Assembly (NCBI GenBank): GCA_039197065.1
Contig: JBCCUL010000032.1
Coordinates: forward strand, 55,838 to 119,837
Length of the DNA stretch: 64,000 nucleotides
DNA from: JANQPX01 sp039197065
Lineage (GTDB): Bacteria; Pseudomonadota; Alphaproteobacteria; Geminicoccales; Geminicoccaceae
Reading direction: 5' to 3'
The translations under genes were made by a program, and so were the position numbers. Each line of letters opens with the position of its first letter. The first letter of the stretch is position 1. A model generated the notes under the pieces. The model did not search any database. It saw only the letters and a list, made by a program, of their open reading frames with translations, and was not told where the DNA came from. Positions 52,250-61,616 of this stretch are shown here, piece after piece.

Positions 52250-52874
52250 AGTCCGACAGATTGGTGAACTCCACGCGGCGGTTGATGGAGGCGCGCGGGT
52301 CGCTGGGATCGAATGGATCCAACTCACCGCGGCCGACGGCCTGCAGGCGGTCACCCGGAACGCCATGGGCGGCCATCAGATATTGACGCACCGATCCGGC
52401 GCGGCGCTCGGACAGGTCCAGATTGTACAGCTCCTTGCCCGTGGCGTCGGCGTGGCCTTCAAGGAGGATGATCTTGTCGCGCATGATATCGTCTTGAAGG
52501 ACCTGGGCGATCTGGCCAAGCGTGGTCTTCGATTCGGGCGTGAGCTCAGCTGAATCGAACTTGAACTGGATGCGCATGGCGATCGAGAAGGACTGCGGCT
52601 CCTGCTCGGCATAGGGGTTGCCGGCATCGGTTTCGGCGAGACCCTGGTCGTTGCCCTTGAGGCGGATGCCGCGCGTCTTGCCGAGCCCGCGAGGCTGGCC
52701 GAGTTCGCTAGGGGCGACGAGCTGGCATTCGGCCGGTACATCCGGGCTGATCGCGCGAAAGATCTCGCAGCGGGATGCATCATTGCCCAAGAGCACGGCG
52801 TCGCCGGCATCGGCGGACATCGGGAGCAGGCTCATCAGGCCAGCGAAAATGGCGACATGGCTATGGCGAAACAT
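52248..52874 (-). CDS. OmpA-family outer membrane/peptidoglycan-binding protein
   Basis: 208 residues from the ATG at 52874, with TAGGAGAG six bases upstream; the frame continues to 53063. A signal peptide ends near SADAG. The middle has two Cys (ASRCEIF, AECQLVAP). The C-terminal OmpA domain (about 95-205) reads IQFKFDSAELTPESKTTLGQ, LEGHADATGKELYNLDLSERR and ASINRRVEF, with the Asp/Arg pair that binds meso-diaminopimelate in place. No beta-barrel domain precedes it, so it is a periplasmic wall anchor. It is divergent from the small secreted and CsgG-like genes. Confidence 0.9.
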   Translation of the reverse strand: MFRHSHVAIFAGLMSLLPMSADAGDAVLLGNDASRCEIFRAISPDVPAECQLVAPSELGQPRGLGKTRGIRLKGNDQGLAETDAGNPYAEQEPQSFSIAMRIQFKFDSAELTPESKTTLGQIAQVLQDDIMRDKIILLEGHADATGKELYNLDLSERRAGSVRQYLMAAHGVPGDRLQAVGRGELDPFDPSDPRASINRRVEFTNLSD

Positions 52875-53142
52875 GGACGCTCTCCTAAGATCTTCAACTC
52901 GGGAAGGCATTCGGGATAGCCGGAGCTTTACCGCTTCTTTTTTCCCGGGCCTGATCGCCGACTTTCCTGATGATCGAGGCTTGAACGTCGGGGCGCAAGC
53001 GTCGAAAGTGGCAGAAAGTCTTGCGAACATATTGTAACAGTTTTTATGAAAAACGATTGGCACATAATGTGTTTCCTATCCCGAAAGTGAGGTTCAAGCG
53101 CGTCGACCACGCGCCCTGAAACCTTAAAGCCGGAGCAAACCC

Positions 53143-53448
53143 ATGTTGAAATTGACCATTCCCGCCCTGATCGCCGTCTTTCTCACGACGTCTCTTGCCG
53201 AGGCTGGCCAGTATAATCAGCCGAGGCATCTCAAGGTCGACTCGAAGGCCAAGGTCAGCCGCGTCATCGCCAAATCGAAGACGCTCACCAGCCAGGCCAA
53301 GAAAAACACTTCCGAAACGCCCGGCTGCGGTGAAGAACGCGACGGCGTGATTATAGATCGCGGCGTTGGCAAAGAGAAGATCGTGGTGGTGACCAAGGAT
53401 ATCGTCAACACGGGCGGCAATGTCGAAATCGGACGGGATTGCGAATAG
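53143..53448 (+). CDS. Small secreted protein upstream of the CsgG-like gene
   Basis: 101 residues with CGGAG before the ATG. A signal peptide ends near SLAEAG. The mature 80 residues are basic at first (KVDSKAKVSRVIAKSKTLTS), then a Cys at about 62, a beta-type segment (GVIIDRGVGKEKIVVVTKDI) and a second Cys near the end (GRDCE), suggesting a disulfide. Its position just before a CsgG-like pore gene recalls small secreted or accessory proteins of curli and holdfast systems, but no sequence similarity to CsgA, CsgF or HfaA is evident to me. Confidence 0.75.
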   Translation: MLKLTIPALIAVFLTTSLAEAGQYNQPRHLKVDSKAKVSRVIAKSKTLTSQAKKNTSETPGCGEERDGVIIDRGVGKEKIVVVTKDIVNTGGNVEIGRDCE

Positions 53449-53501
53449 ACGCCAGGGCCGCGGGTCTTGACGATCGGCCGGCCGGCAGAGGAGTGGCAGT
53501 T

Positions 53502-55028
53502 ATGTTTGACGGATTGACGAAGAAACGGACTGGCCTGGCCGCAACGGGGCTCGCGCTCCTCATGCTGGCCGGTTGCGCATCGGACCCCAAAGAGGCGATC
53601 GAGATCGCCAAGCCGAAGACGCTGCCGGCGACCAATCTCACCAATTTCAGCGAATCGCTGCGCTGCATGGACGAGCTTCTGCTGTCCTTCGGGCGCTACG
53701 ATATCGTGGTGACCAGCGCCGGCATCCCCGATGCCACGGCCAATGTTTCCGCCGGCACCAAGGACATGCTGATCTCCGCGATCTCACGTATGTCGGTGAA
53801 GAGCGGCGCCTTCTCGTTCGTCGATTATGATGCGACCCAGAGGGACGTGCATGAACTGCAGAGCCTGATCGGTTTCACCGACGATTTCGTCGTGCCGAAC
53901 TACTACATTCGCGGCGCGATCACCCAGCTCGACGAGGGCGTTCTGGACGAGGCCCAGGCCGCGGCGATCGGTATCCCGGAGTTCCAGATCGGCGCCTCCA
54001 GGGACCAGACGGTCTCGGTGGTCTCGCTCGATCTCAACATCGGCAACCTCGTCAACCGGCAGATCATTCCCGGCGCATCGGCGCATAACTCGATCGCAGT
54101 GGCGCGCAAGGGCGTTGCGGGCGATCTTGCCGGCTCGATCAGCAAGCTCGGCGTGAGTTTCGACGTCGTGCTCAACAAGGGCGAGGGCATGCATCAGGCC
54201 GTGCGCACCCTGGTGGAGCTGTCGACCATCGAGGTGCTCGGCAAGCTTGCCGAGGTGCCTTACTGGCGCTGCCTGCAGATCGAGCAGACCAATCCCATCG
54301 TCGTCGAAGAGGCGAAGGATTGGTACAACGAGATGGAGCCTGAGGAGCGCGTAACCTTCATCCAGCAGGCGCTTGTCAGCGAGGGCTATCTGAACGGCGA
54401 GATCACCGGCAGGCGGGACGCGGCGACCAAGAGTGCTATCGCCCGCTACCAGAGCGAAAACGGTTTGCTCGCCGATGGCCGCATCACCTTTCCGCTCTAT
54501 GCGAGCCTGATCCATGAGGATCTGAGCCTTGGCCTTCAGCCGAGGCTGACCAGGGCGAGCGCGAAAGCCGAGGCACCCGTCGAGATCCGTCCGAACCCGC
54601 TGAAGCTGTCCCTCAATGCGCTTGGCGGCAGCACCAGCGCCTTTCCGCTGGGCCAGACCCTGGCGGTCAGGGCCACGGCCAACAAGGATGCCTATCTCTA
54701 CTGCTACTATCAGGACGGCAATCAGAACGTCGCGCGCATCTTCCCGAACCAGTTCGATCCGGATCCCTATGTGATCGCTGGCAAGCCGGTGTCGATCCCC
54801 GGAGACGCCGCAGGCTTCGACATCGTGCCGGATCGTCCCGGCGCCAACGAAGCAATCGCCTGCCTTGCCTCCGAGGTCGAGGTCGGCCTTCGTCTGCCGC
54901 CGGCCCTCAAGGCCGCCGATCTCGTGCCGCTGCCGGTCAGCTCGGTCGACGAGGTGGTGAGCGAGTATCAGAAGCTCGGTCGGCAAAGCGTGGTCGAAGC
55001 CAGGATCGACATCACCGTAGGCCGGTAA
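53502..55028 (+). CDS. CsgG-like lipoprotein with peptidoglycan-binding and DUF4384 domains
   Basis: 508 residues from the ATG at 53502 (AGAGGAG upstream; the frame opens at 53439). Lipobox LAGC gives a lipidated Cys25. Residues about 40-260 resemble CsgG/HfaB outer-membrane export pores: RYDIVVTSAGIPDATANVSA, FVVPNYYIRGAITQLDEG, VVSLDLNIGNLVNRQIIPG and a C-terminal helical part. A PG_binding_1 domain follows (about 275-330: IQQALVSEGYLNGEITGRRD, then AIARYQSENGL). A DUF4384-like domain closes the protein (about 375-480: LAVRATANKDAYLYCYY, then ARIFPNQFDPD). This suggests an envelope-spanning pore fixed to the cell wall. Confidence 0.82.
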   Translation: MFDGLTKKRTGLAATGLALLMLAGCASDPKEAIEIAKPKTLPATNLTNFSESLRCMDELLLSFGRYDIVVTSAGIPDATANVSAGTKDMLISAISRMSVKSGAFSFVDYDATQRDVHELQSLIGFTDDFVVPNYYIRGAITQLDEGVLDEAQAAAIGIPEFQIGASRDQTVSVVSLDLNIGNLVNRQIIPGASAHNSIAVARKGVAGDLAGSISKLGVSFDVVLNKGEGMHQAVRTLVELSTIEVLGKLAEVPYWRCLQIEQTNPIVVEEAKDWYNEMEPEERVTFIQQALVSEGYLNGEITGRRDAATKSAIARYQSENGLLADGRITFPLYASLIHEDLSLGLQPRLTRASAKAEAPVEIRPNPLKLSLNALGGSTSAFPLGQTLAVRATANKDAYLYCYYQDGNQNVARIFPNQFDPDPYVIAGKPVSIPGDAAGFDIVPDRPGANEAIACLASEVEVGLRLPPALKAADLVPLPVSSVDEVVSEYQKLGRQSVVEARIDITVGR

Positions 55029-55081
55029 CCGGCGGCGCCGGTTGGCTCGACTTAGATAAGCATGGCATCGAACCGCCGGAG

Positions 55082-55110
55082 GGTTCCCGTCTCAGTTTGA
55101 GGCGGGAACC
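55082..55110 (+). terminator. Long stem-loop after the CsgG-like gene
   Basis: Arms GGTTCCCGTCTCA and TGAGGCGGGAACC pair over 13 bases (one wobble) around a GTT loop, followed by TTCTGG. It lies 53 bp after the stop of the CsgG-like gene. A probable terminator, although the T-run is weak. Confidence 0.65.
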
Positions 55111-55172
55111 TTCTGGCGTTTCGGACTGAAATCGGGCATGAGTTGAAGCGTCATTTCAGACCTCGGACGGCT

Positions 55173-57386
55173 ATGCGGACCTCATCTTTCGACATCTTGG
55201 TCTTGGCGGATTGGCGACAGGCCGGTCCGCTTTTCTGGTATCAGCGAAACCTCGCCGAAGCAGCACTTGCCGCCGGCTATCGCATCGCCACGATCCAGAT
55301 CGATGGCGAAGCAGGCGAGGCGAGGGTGGGCCTTCATCCCTGGCTCAGAGAGATGGTCGAGAATGATCGGATCACCTGGCTCGATCCGATCATGGGGGCG
55401 GAAGCCGGGCTGGCGATCACGGTCGATGATCGGATCGTCGCGCGGCCACTCAATCTGCCGCTTCGGCTGAGAAGCGACATCAACATCGTCATCCGGACGC
55501 AACATGAGGGCGTCGAGGCGCGCGCACCTGGCGAGGGCGGCCCGTCCCGCGGGGGTAGCCTACCCCAGGATCGGCTGGAGACCCAGTTTCGCGGGCCAGT
55601 TCGGATGGCGGCGGCGACTGATCTGATCGCCGATGAGCTGATCGGCTGGACACCCAAGGATCAGGGGTACGACGCCATCTGGCGACCGGTCGTGGATCTG
55701 GATGATGTTCCTAAGGAGGGGGCGGCGCGGACGAGCAGCGAGGCGCTGATCGTCGGAACGGCCTTGTCGCTGCCCGACGAAGTGGAGAGGCGTCTTTTCG
55801 CTTGGCGACACCGCCGGCTTCGCCTTCTCGGGCGTCGGGCGGAGCTGCTGGAAGGGCGGCGTTCCTGGCCAGCTTCCTGGAAGATCGAAGACGTCGGCGA
55901 TGTCTCGATCAAGGCGTTCTGCCGGGAGATTGACGCCTGGCTGGAGGGTTTCGAGCCCGGATATAGCGGCGATGCGCTTTGCCAGGGGGCCATCATGACG
56001 GCGGCGTCGGGCGGGATCGTCATCGCATCGCCGAAGCTAGAGCCCTATCTAGGACGTGTTGCCGTCACAAGCGAGTCGTCCGCTTCCCTCATGGATGCTC
56101 TGGCCCATGACGAGACCGCGCTGACCCGTGCCCGAGAAGAGGCATTGGAAGCCTTGGGGGAACGCCACGCTTTCGCCTGTCATAGAGAGCGTTTCGCCGA
56201 TCTGATCGGTCCGCCGAAAGCGACCTCGGTCAGCGCCGGGTTCGCCCTCACCGTACCGAAGCGGCGAGCGCTGTTCTTCTCGACCAACGGCGTCGGCATG
56301 GGACATCTGACCCGGCAGCTGGCGATCGCGCGTCGGATGCCGCGTTCGATCGAGCCTGTGTTTCTCAGCATGTCCCAGGCCTGCGGCCAGGTCGAAAAAT
56401 TCGGCTTCACGGTCGAGTTCACGCCCTATCACAGCTATTACGAGGGGCAGGTCGATCACTGGAACACCCATCTGACCCATCTCCTCCACGAGATGATCGC
56501 GTTCTATGACGCCTCCGCCGTGGTGTTCGACGGCAATTATCCCTTCCGCGCACTGGTGAACGTGCGCGAACAGCATCCGGGGCGATCCTTCGTCTGGTGC
56601 CGGCGCGGGCTTTGGCAGCCTGACCAGAATGTGCGTGCGTTGGAACGGGCCGATATCTTCGATCTGATCATCGAGCCGCTCGATCTGGCGACCGTGTTCG
56701 ATCGCGGACCGACCAAAGGGGAGCAGGGGGGCGTTCGCTGCATACCGCCGATTCGCCTCCTGGACGAGGATGAGCTCGATGATCGCGAGACCGCGGCTGC
56801 CAAGCTCGGCCTCGATCCGGCCAAGCCCGCCGTTCTCCTGCAGCTCGGCTCACGCAACAATTATGACTTGGCGCCGCTGGTGGATCGCCTCCTGCCGGCG
56901 CTGCGCGCCGTTGATGGCCTGCAGATCGCAACGGTGAAATGGCTTATCAGCGAACAGGAGCACGGCTGGCCGGACGATATCCATGTCCTGAGCGGCTATC
57001 CCACCGCCCAGCATTTCGCCGCCTTCGACTTCTCGATCGCCACGCCCGGCTACAACACGTTCCATGAACTCGTCGCCCATGCCGTGCCGACGATCTTCAT
57101 TCCGAATGAGAATCCCAGCATGGACGATCATGCCATGCGCGCAGCCTTCGCCGAGCGTCAGGGCTTCGGGCTCAGCCTTCGCCGCGCCGAGGTCTACAAG
57201 ATCGCCGCGGTGATCGATGCGATCAGTCGTCCAGAGACCCGTGCAAAGATGCGTGAAGCCGCCGCCGAGCACGCGTCGCCCAACGGCGCTGGCCGTGCGG
57301 CCATGGCGATCGAGGAATTGATCCGTTCAGCAAGGGGATTGGAGGACGAGGGCGATTTCGATACCCATCGCCGCGCTATCATCTGA
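55173..57386 (+). CDS. Two-domain glycosyltransferase-like protein
   Basis: 737 residues from the ATG at 55173 (the frame opens with a TTG at 55143). The N-terminal half (about 1-360) looks like a degenerate Rossmann-type glycosyltransferase unit (FDILVLADWRQAGPLFWY, then ALCQGAIMTAASGGIVIASP). The C-terminal half (about 370-730) is a clear GT-B unit of the MurG / UDP-GlcNAc family type: RALFFSTNGVGMGHLTRQLA, QLGSRNNYDLAPLVDRLL, and FDFSIATPGYNTFHELV with IPNENPSMDDHAMRAAF. It probably transfers a sugar during envelope or surface polysaccharide synthesis. Donor and acceptor cannot be deduced. Confidence 0.8.
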   Translation: MRTSSFDILVLADWRQAGPLFWYQRNLAEAALAAGYRIATIQIDGEAGEARVGLHPWLREMVENDRITWLDPIMGAEAGLAITVDDRIVARPLNLPLRLRSDINIVIRTQHEGVEARAPGEGGPSRGGSLPQDRLETQFRGPVRMAAATDLIADELIGWTPKDQGYDAIWRPVVDLDDVPKEGAARTSSEALIVGTALSLPDEVERRLFAWRHRRLRLLGRRAELLEGRRSWPASWKIEDVGDVSIKAFCREIDAWLEGFEPGYSGDALCQGAIMTAASGGIVIASPKLEPYLGRVAVTSESSASLMDALAHDETALTRAREEALEALGERHAFACHRERFADLIGPPKATSVSAGFALTVPKRRALFFSTNGVGMGHLTRQLAIARRMPRSIEPVFLSMSQACGQVEKFGFTVEFTPYHSYYEGQVDHWNTHLTHLLHEMIAFYDASAVVFDGNYPFRALVNVREQHPGRSFVWCRRGLWQPDQNVRALERADIFDLIIEPLDLATVFDRGPTKGEQGGVRCIPPIRLLDEDELDDRETAAAKLGLDPAKPAVLLQLGSRNNYDLAPLVDRLLPALRAVDGLQIATVKWLISEQEHGWPDDIHVLSGYPTAQHFAAFDFSIATPGYNTFHELVAHAVPTIFIPNENPSMDDHAMRAAFAERQGFGLSLRRAEVYKIAAVIDAISRPETRAKMREAAAEHASPNGAGRAAMAIEELIRSARGLEDEGDFDTHRRAII

Positions 57387-57499
57387 CATCAGACGCATGA
57401 CGTTTCGGACCGAGGCCTGCAAAGCCCACTCGATCCGGCGTATGTCCTCAGCGTTAATATTTTCTTTACCAATCAGTGGTATGGGGACCCAAGCTGTCT

Positions 57500-57574
57500 G
57501 GTCAATGCGACCCTGGGAATCCGTCCACCCGCAAATGAGGGAGCGAGGCTCGGACTCCTGTGATCGCATGGACC
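57500..57574. repeat. Intergenic palindromic repeat, family 1, copy 3
   Basis: 75 bp with left arm GGTCAATGCGACCCTGGGA, then ATCCG, and right arm CTCGGACTCC followed by TGTGATCGCATGGACC. Compared with copy 2 the arms carry several mismatches. It sits in the 545 bp non-coding stretch (57387-57931) between convergent genes, which also holds post-stop copy C. I see no gene there. Confidence 0.85.
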
Positions 57575-57850
57575 AGATCTGCACCATCGCGCAAAGCTGT
57601 TGATAACGGGTGAAGGCCAAGGGCTTCAGCTGAGCGAAGCTGATATGGTGAAACTGCAGGCTATCACTGATGGCTTTGTTGCAGGCCCGCTACGAGAGCC
57701 TGCAAAGTCGTCCTGATAAAGGGGCGGCGCATGCCTCTGACCTGAAGGCAACCTTCTTCGAAGGCGCTCGCAATCAACGACGTGGCCGCGCCACCCAGAG
57801 CAGGGTGGCAGTCAGCTTCGTCTCAAAGCGCAAGTCAGCTCTCACACCCT

Positions 57851-57932
57851 TCCCGACAAAGGACCGCATACCCGCCTCTGGCCAGCGCATTCTTCGACAG
57901 CGCGCACAACCCAACGAGGTGGCCGCGCCACC
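57851..57932 (-). repeat. Post-stop repeat, family 2, copy C
   Basis: Read leftwards, it begins with the last base of the TAG stop of the lipoprotein gene: GGTGGC-GCG-GCCACC, then TCGTTGGGTT, GTCGAAGAATGCG, GGCGGGTATGCGG and TGTCGGGA. It aligns with copies A and B over the full ~81 bp. Confidence 0.85.
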
Positions 57933-58576
57933 TAGGAAATGGCGGTTCCTGCGAGCCTTTCGAGAACGCCGGAGCTTTCGCAGCGATGGCCGGTCGAGGT
58001 TACGGCTGAGCCGCCGCTTTCAAATTCCAGCCGTTCGGCCTTGTGACCGATCCGCTCATTCAGATTGTAGACCTCGGTCACCATCGAGACGATGTAGCGG
58101 GTGCGCGGCTGGACGTCGAGGTCCTGCTGGCCGTCCTGCACGACGATGTTGGTCAAAGCGTCAAGGCGGACCCAGCGTTCGATCGAGACGGGGTTGCCTT
58201 TGTCGTCGATCGTCTCGAAGGCCGCATTTTCCGAGAGATTGATGTCGATGACCCCACCACCCGGCACCAGCCAGCCGGCGGCGTCGCAAACGACATAGCG
58301 TTCGGCCGGTCCGGCATAGTGAAGATTGACCAAGCCTCGATCACCCGCAACCTGAACGCCGAGCACATCCTGGCCTTCGGAAGCCGCCTCCAGCGTGATC
58401 TTCCCAAGTGCCGAACGGATGGTTTCGCCGGTGGCAGTCGGTTCGATCACCTCGACGGATACAGGCGGCGCCGGTTCGGGATCGCCGGCGCAGGCGGACA
58501 AAGCGAGGACGGCTGCCGAGAGGACGGCCATGCCAACGATGCGACCCCGGTCGCGTGGGTTTTCGGTTCGGGTCAT
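57932..58576 (-). CDS. Lipoprotein of unknown function, downstream of the caspase-like gene
   Basis: 214 residues from the ATG at 58576, with CAGGAGAGG eight bases upstream. A lipoprotein signal with lipobox LSAC (about residue 28-29) is clear. The mature protein is beta-rich: ITLEAASEGQDVLGVQVAGD, RYVVCDAAGWLVPGGGVIDI and RTRYIVSMVTEVYNLNERIG. No family is recognised. It lies 38 bp behind the caspase-Sel1 gene and probably belongs to the same leftward operon. Confidence 0.75.
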   Translation of the reverse strand: MTRTENPRDRGRIVGMAVLSAAVLALSACAGDPEPAPPVSVEVIEPTATGETIRSALGKITLEAASEGQDVLGVQVAGDRGLVNLHYAGPAERYVVCDAAGWLVPGGGVIDINLSENAAFETIDDKGNPVSIERWVRLDALTNIVVQDGQQDLDVQPRTRYIVSMVTEVYNLNERIGHKAERLEFESGGSAVTSTGHRCESSGVLERLAGTAIS

Positions 58577-58614
58577 GGCTGTTGCCTCTCCTGCGGTTTG
58601 ACCGGGTCTGGTCA

Positions 58615-61578
58615 TCATGAGTTCTTGTCTGCCGACGCTTCGGCCATAAGGCTCAGGAGGTCGGGCGTGATTGCGAAATCGCCGGCTGTAAGACCGGCAT
58701 CGGCTTGAAAGCGCTCGATTGCCGCGCGCGTCTCAGGCCCGAGACTGCCGTCGATGCTGTCGATGGCGTAGCCTGACTTCTGCAGCATGAGTTGCGCTCC
58801 GCCGATCAGAGCATTCTCAGGCAGCGCCTGCAGACGCTCGGTTACGGTCCCTTTGAGTTTGGCATCGTCTCCACTGTTGGCAAGAGCGGTCGCATACCAA
58901 AGGACGGCCTGTTCGGCTGACGTTTCGACCCCTTTGCCGGCTTCGTAGAAGCGTGCGAGATCCCTTGCCGACCAGGCGATGCCATGTTCGGCGGCCTGTC
59001 GGTGCCATTCGGCGGCGGCGGCGAAGTCATGGTCGACCTGTTCACCGGAAGTCAGCAGTTTCGCGGCGTCGCGCGCGGCGCGTGGATTGGTCTTGGCGGC
59101 TTCAAAATAGAGATCGAGCGCGCCCTGCTCGTCTCTGGGACCGCCGAGGCCAGCTTCCTTCATCTTGGCCAGGTCTCTAAGAGCGCCGGTCTGGCCGTGG
59201 TCGACGGCTTCTTGGAGCAGCGTCCTGGCTTGCTCGACGTCCTGGTCGACGCCTTTGCCGTCCCGATAGAGGCGGGCGAGGCGAAACTTCGCTTCACTAT
59301 CGTCGAGCGCGGCAGCGCTTCTGTAGAGCTGCGAGGCGCCGATCAGATCGACCTCGCCGGTCTTGCCGCGCTCGCTCATCACGCCGAGACGGGTCATCGC
59401 ATTCGGCACGCCCTGGCCGGCGACGGTCCGATACCAGCGCACGGCTTCGTTGAGGTTGACGTCGACGCCGAGACCGCGCTCGTAGATCTTGGCGAGCTGA
59501 TATTGCGCGGTCAGCTCACCACTCCGGGCGGCGCGCGTATACCAGCGCACGGCCTCGCGGATGTCGGCGTCGACGCCCTTACCGGTCTCGTACATCTCGC
59601 CGATATTGTACATCGCCCAGTCATTGCCGCGCGATGCCGCATCCTGATACCAGCGGAGAGCGGCGCCGTAGTCCTGCTCCACGCTCGCACCTTCGCGATA
59701 CATGGCGGCAAGCGCGGTGCCGGCCGCCGATTCGCCGCGATCCCAGGCCTCCTCGAAGAACATTCTCGCGCGGTCGAGGTCCTTGTCGACACCTTGCCCC
59801 GCCCAATGCATCAGGCCGAGCACCACCATCGCCCGGTCATGGCCAAGCTCGATGGCGCGCAGATGCTCGACAATCGACTGATCATACAGCCCCGCCAGGC
59901 GATAGGCGCGAGCGAGCTCAGCGGCGAAACGGCCGTTGTCCGGGTAGTCGGCGACAGCGAGTTCACAGACTTCGATGGCCTCCTCGGCGCGCATCTTCAG
60001 GATGAACTCGCGCGTGCCGGCCGTAACCCGCCTTGTGTCCTCGGGCATGCCGGCCAGCATGTCGCAGGCATGAATCCAGGCTTCGAGGCCGATCTCGTAG
60101 TCGTGGCGCGCACCCTCCTTGTCGAGGACGGAGAACTGCACCAGCTCCTTGCCGCCATGGGTCCCGACCGTCGGGCGGAAGCTCGCTTGTTGAAAAGCGC
60201 TGCCATCGATGGTGTCGCGCGCTTCGATGACGGTGCCATCGTCGAGCACGAGCTGGCCGAATTTCGGCGCTTCGCCCAACTGCACCCAAAACTGGCCCTC
60301 ATGCAGATCGTCGAGGGGAGGCAGCTCAAGCGGCGTCGGCGCAACGCCGATCGGAGTCGAGGTGAGCCATTCCGGTGAGAAGCCGTTCCCCTCGGCGACG
60401 GGCTCGGAGTCCTCGCCGGAGCGAGAGGTCGAGCTGTCGTTCCAGGCTTCGGATGCAGACGCTTCGCTCTCGGCGGACAGCGTATCGCCAGCGAGCTCGG
60501 CCAGGCGCCTCATCACCGATGGGCGAAACTTGCCTTCCGGGAAAACGTCGAGATAGGTGGAAAGCGCCGTCGGCCGTTCGTGATGCTGGATCGAGTACCA
60601 GAAGGAGCGATCCAGCACCTTGCGCGGCGGCAGCACGCCGAGCGTATTGGTGGCCACCTGCATGCCGGTGACCGCATCGGTGGCCTCGCTGACGTCGGGG
60701 CGGAAGTAGAATTCCTGCTCGAGCGTGCTCGACGTCCAGGGAATCTGGAAGCCGTCCGTGGTCTCGCGCACCGTACCGCGCACCCGTCTGAACAGCATGC
60801 CGATCTCGAGGCCTGGCTCGTTCAGATGTTCAAGCAGCGCCTCGGTATAGGGGCTGTGCGTCGACTGGCCATCGAGGGCCACCTGACCTGGCGCGGTTGC
60901 ATAGGCGACCAGCGTTTCCGACCGGCCGCTGGCGTTCATCTCGGCCAGGCCGCCGCTCGGACCAGGATCGGGCGTTTCGGTCGCGCCGGCGCCATCGACC
61001 TTGGCGCCGCGGCTGGTATCGGCGGTCTGTCCGAAATTCGGACCCTGATGAAAGGGATTGTTGCGGCAGGCGTCCAGAATGACGACGTTGAACTCGGCGC
61101 CCGACTGTTCCATGGTCTGCAGAACCGTGCGCGCCGCGATGCCCGTGCCGGCAATCTGCGCTTCCGATTCGACAGGTGTCGCCACGGGGATCAGATAGTT
61201 GACATTGTCGACGGCGACCCCGTGGCCGGCATAGTAGAAGACCGCTTCGGCGCCGGGTCTGAGACGGTTGGCGAAGGTGGCGATGCCGTTGATCATCTGC
61301 TCGCGATCGGCATCGATCAGCTCGATCACTTCGAAGCCGGCATTCCAGAGCGCTTCGGCAAGGGCGGCTGCGTCGTGGGGCGGGTTGGGCAGAGCGTCCA
61401 GCGTTTCATAACCGCCATTGCCGATCACCAGCGCCACGCGATTGACCGGCCTTGCTTCCTGCGCCTCAAGCGGGGCGGCGGCAAAGAGTGTTCCCGCCAA
61501 CCCTATCCAGGAGGCGGTAAGACGAAGCCTGCTCGCTGTAGAACGCGTGCCTCTACCTGCCGTCTGTTCCTCTGCCAT
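58615..61578 (-). CDS. Secreted caspase-like (C14) protein with Sel1 repeats and peptidoglycan-binding domain
   Basis: 987 residues. A signal peptide ends near residue 39 (APLEAQ). The caspase-fold domain (about 44-300) opens with RVALVIGNGGYETLDALPNP and has the full catalytic dyad: His119 in FYYAGHGV and Cys171 in VILDACRNNPF. A linker and a beta-type middle region (about 300-560) follow. About nine Sel1-like repeats fill residues 585-900 (for example AMYNIGEMYETGKGVDADI). A PG_binding_1 domain ends the protein (about 915-980: LQKSGYAIDSIDGSLGPETR). This predicts an exported, wall-tethered protease with Arg- or Lys-type specificity. Substrate and activation are unknown. Confidence 0.9.
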   Translation of the reverse strand: MAEEQTAGRGTRSTASRLRLTASWIGLAGTLFAAAPLEAQEARPVNRVALVIGNGGYETLDALPNPPHDAAALAEALWNAGFEVIELIDADREQMINGIATFANRLRPGAEAVFYYAGHGVAVDNVNYLIPVATPVESEAQIAGTGIAARTVLQTMEQSGAEFNVVILDACRNNPFHQGPNFGQTADTSRGAKVDGAGATETPDPGPSGGLAEMNASGRSETLVAYATAPGQVALDGQSTHSPYTEALLEHLNEPGLEIGMLFRRVRGTVRETTDGFQIPWTSSTLEQEFYFRPDVSEATDAVTGMQVATNTLGVLPPRKVLDRSFWYSIQHHERPTALSTYLDVFPEGKFRPSVMRRLAELAGDTLSAESEASASEAWNDSSTSRSGEDSEPVAEGNGFSPEWLTSTPIGVAPTPLELPPLDDLHEGQFWVQLGEAPKFGQLVLDDGTVIEARDTIDGSAFQQASFRPTVGTHGGKELVQFSVLDKEGARHDYEIGLEAWIHACDMLAGMPEDTRRVTAGTREFILKMRAEEAIEVCELAVADYPDNGRFAAELARAYRLAGLYDQSIVEHLRAIELGHDRAMVVLGLMHWAGQGVDKDLDRARMFFEEAWDRGESAAGTALAAMYREGASVEQDYGAALRWYQDAASRGNDWAMYNIGEMYETGKGVDADIREAVRWYTRAARSGELTAQYQLAKIYERGLGVDVNLNEAVRWYRTVAGQGVPNAMTRLGVMSERGKTGEVDLIGASQLYRSAAALDDSEAKFRLARLYRDGKGVDQDVEQARTLLQEAVDHGQTGALRDLAKMKEAGLGGPRDEQGALDLYFEAAKTNPRAARDAAKLLTSGEQVDHDFAAAAEWHRQAAEHGIAWSARDLARFYEAGKGVETSAEQAVLWYATALANSGDDAKLKGTVTERLQALPENALIGGAQLMLQKSGYAIDSIDGSLGPETRAAIERFQADAGLTAGDFAITPDLLSLMAEASADKNS

Positions 61579-61616
61579 GATTCCGTCCCATACGTTGGCC
61601 GCGGCTTACGCCGGGC

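Noticed and set aside
58984..60378. 464-codon plus-strand frame
   Set aside because: Antisense to the Sel1 region of the caspase-like gene.
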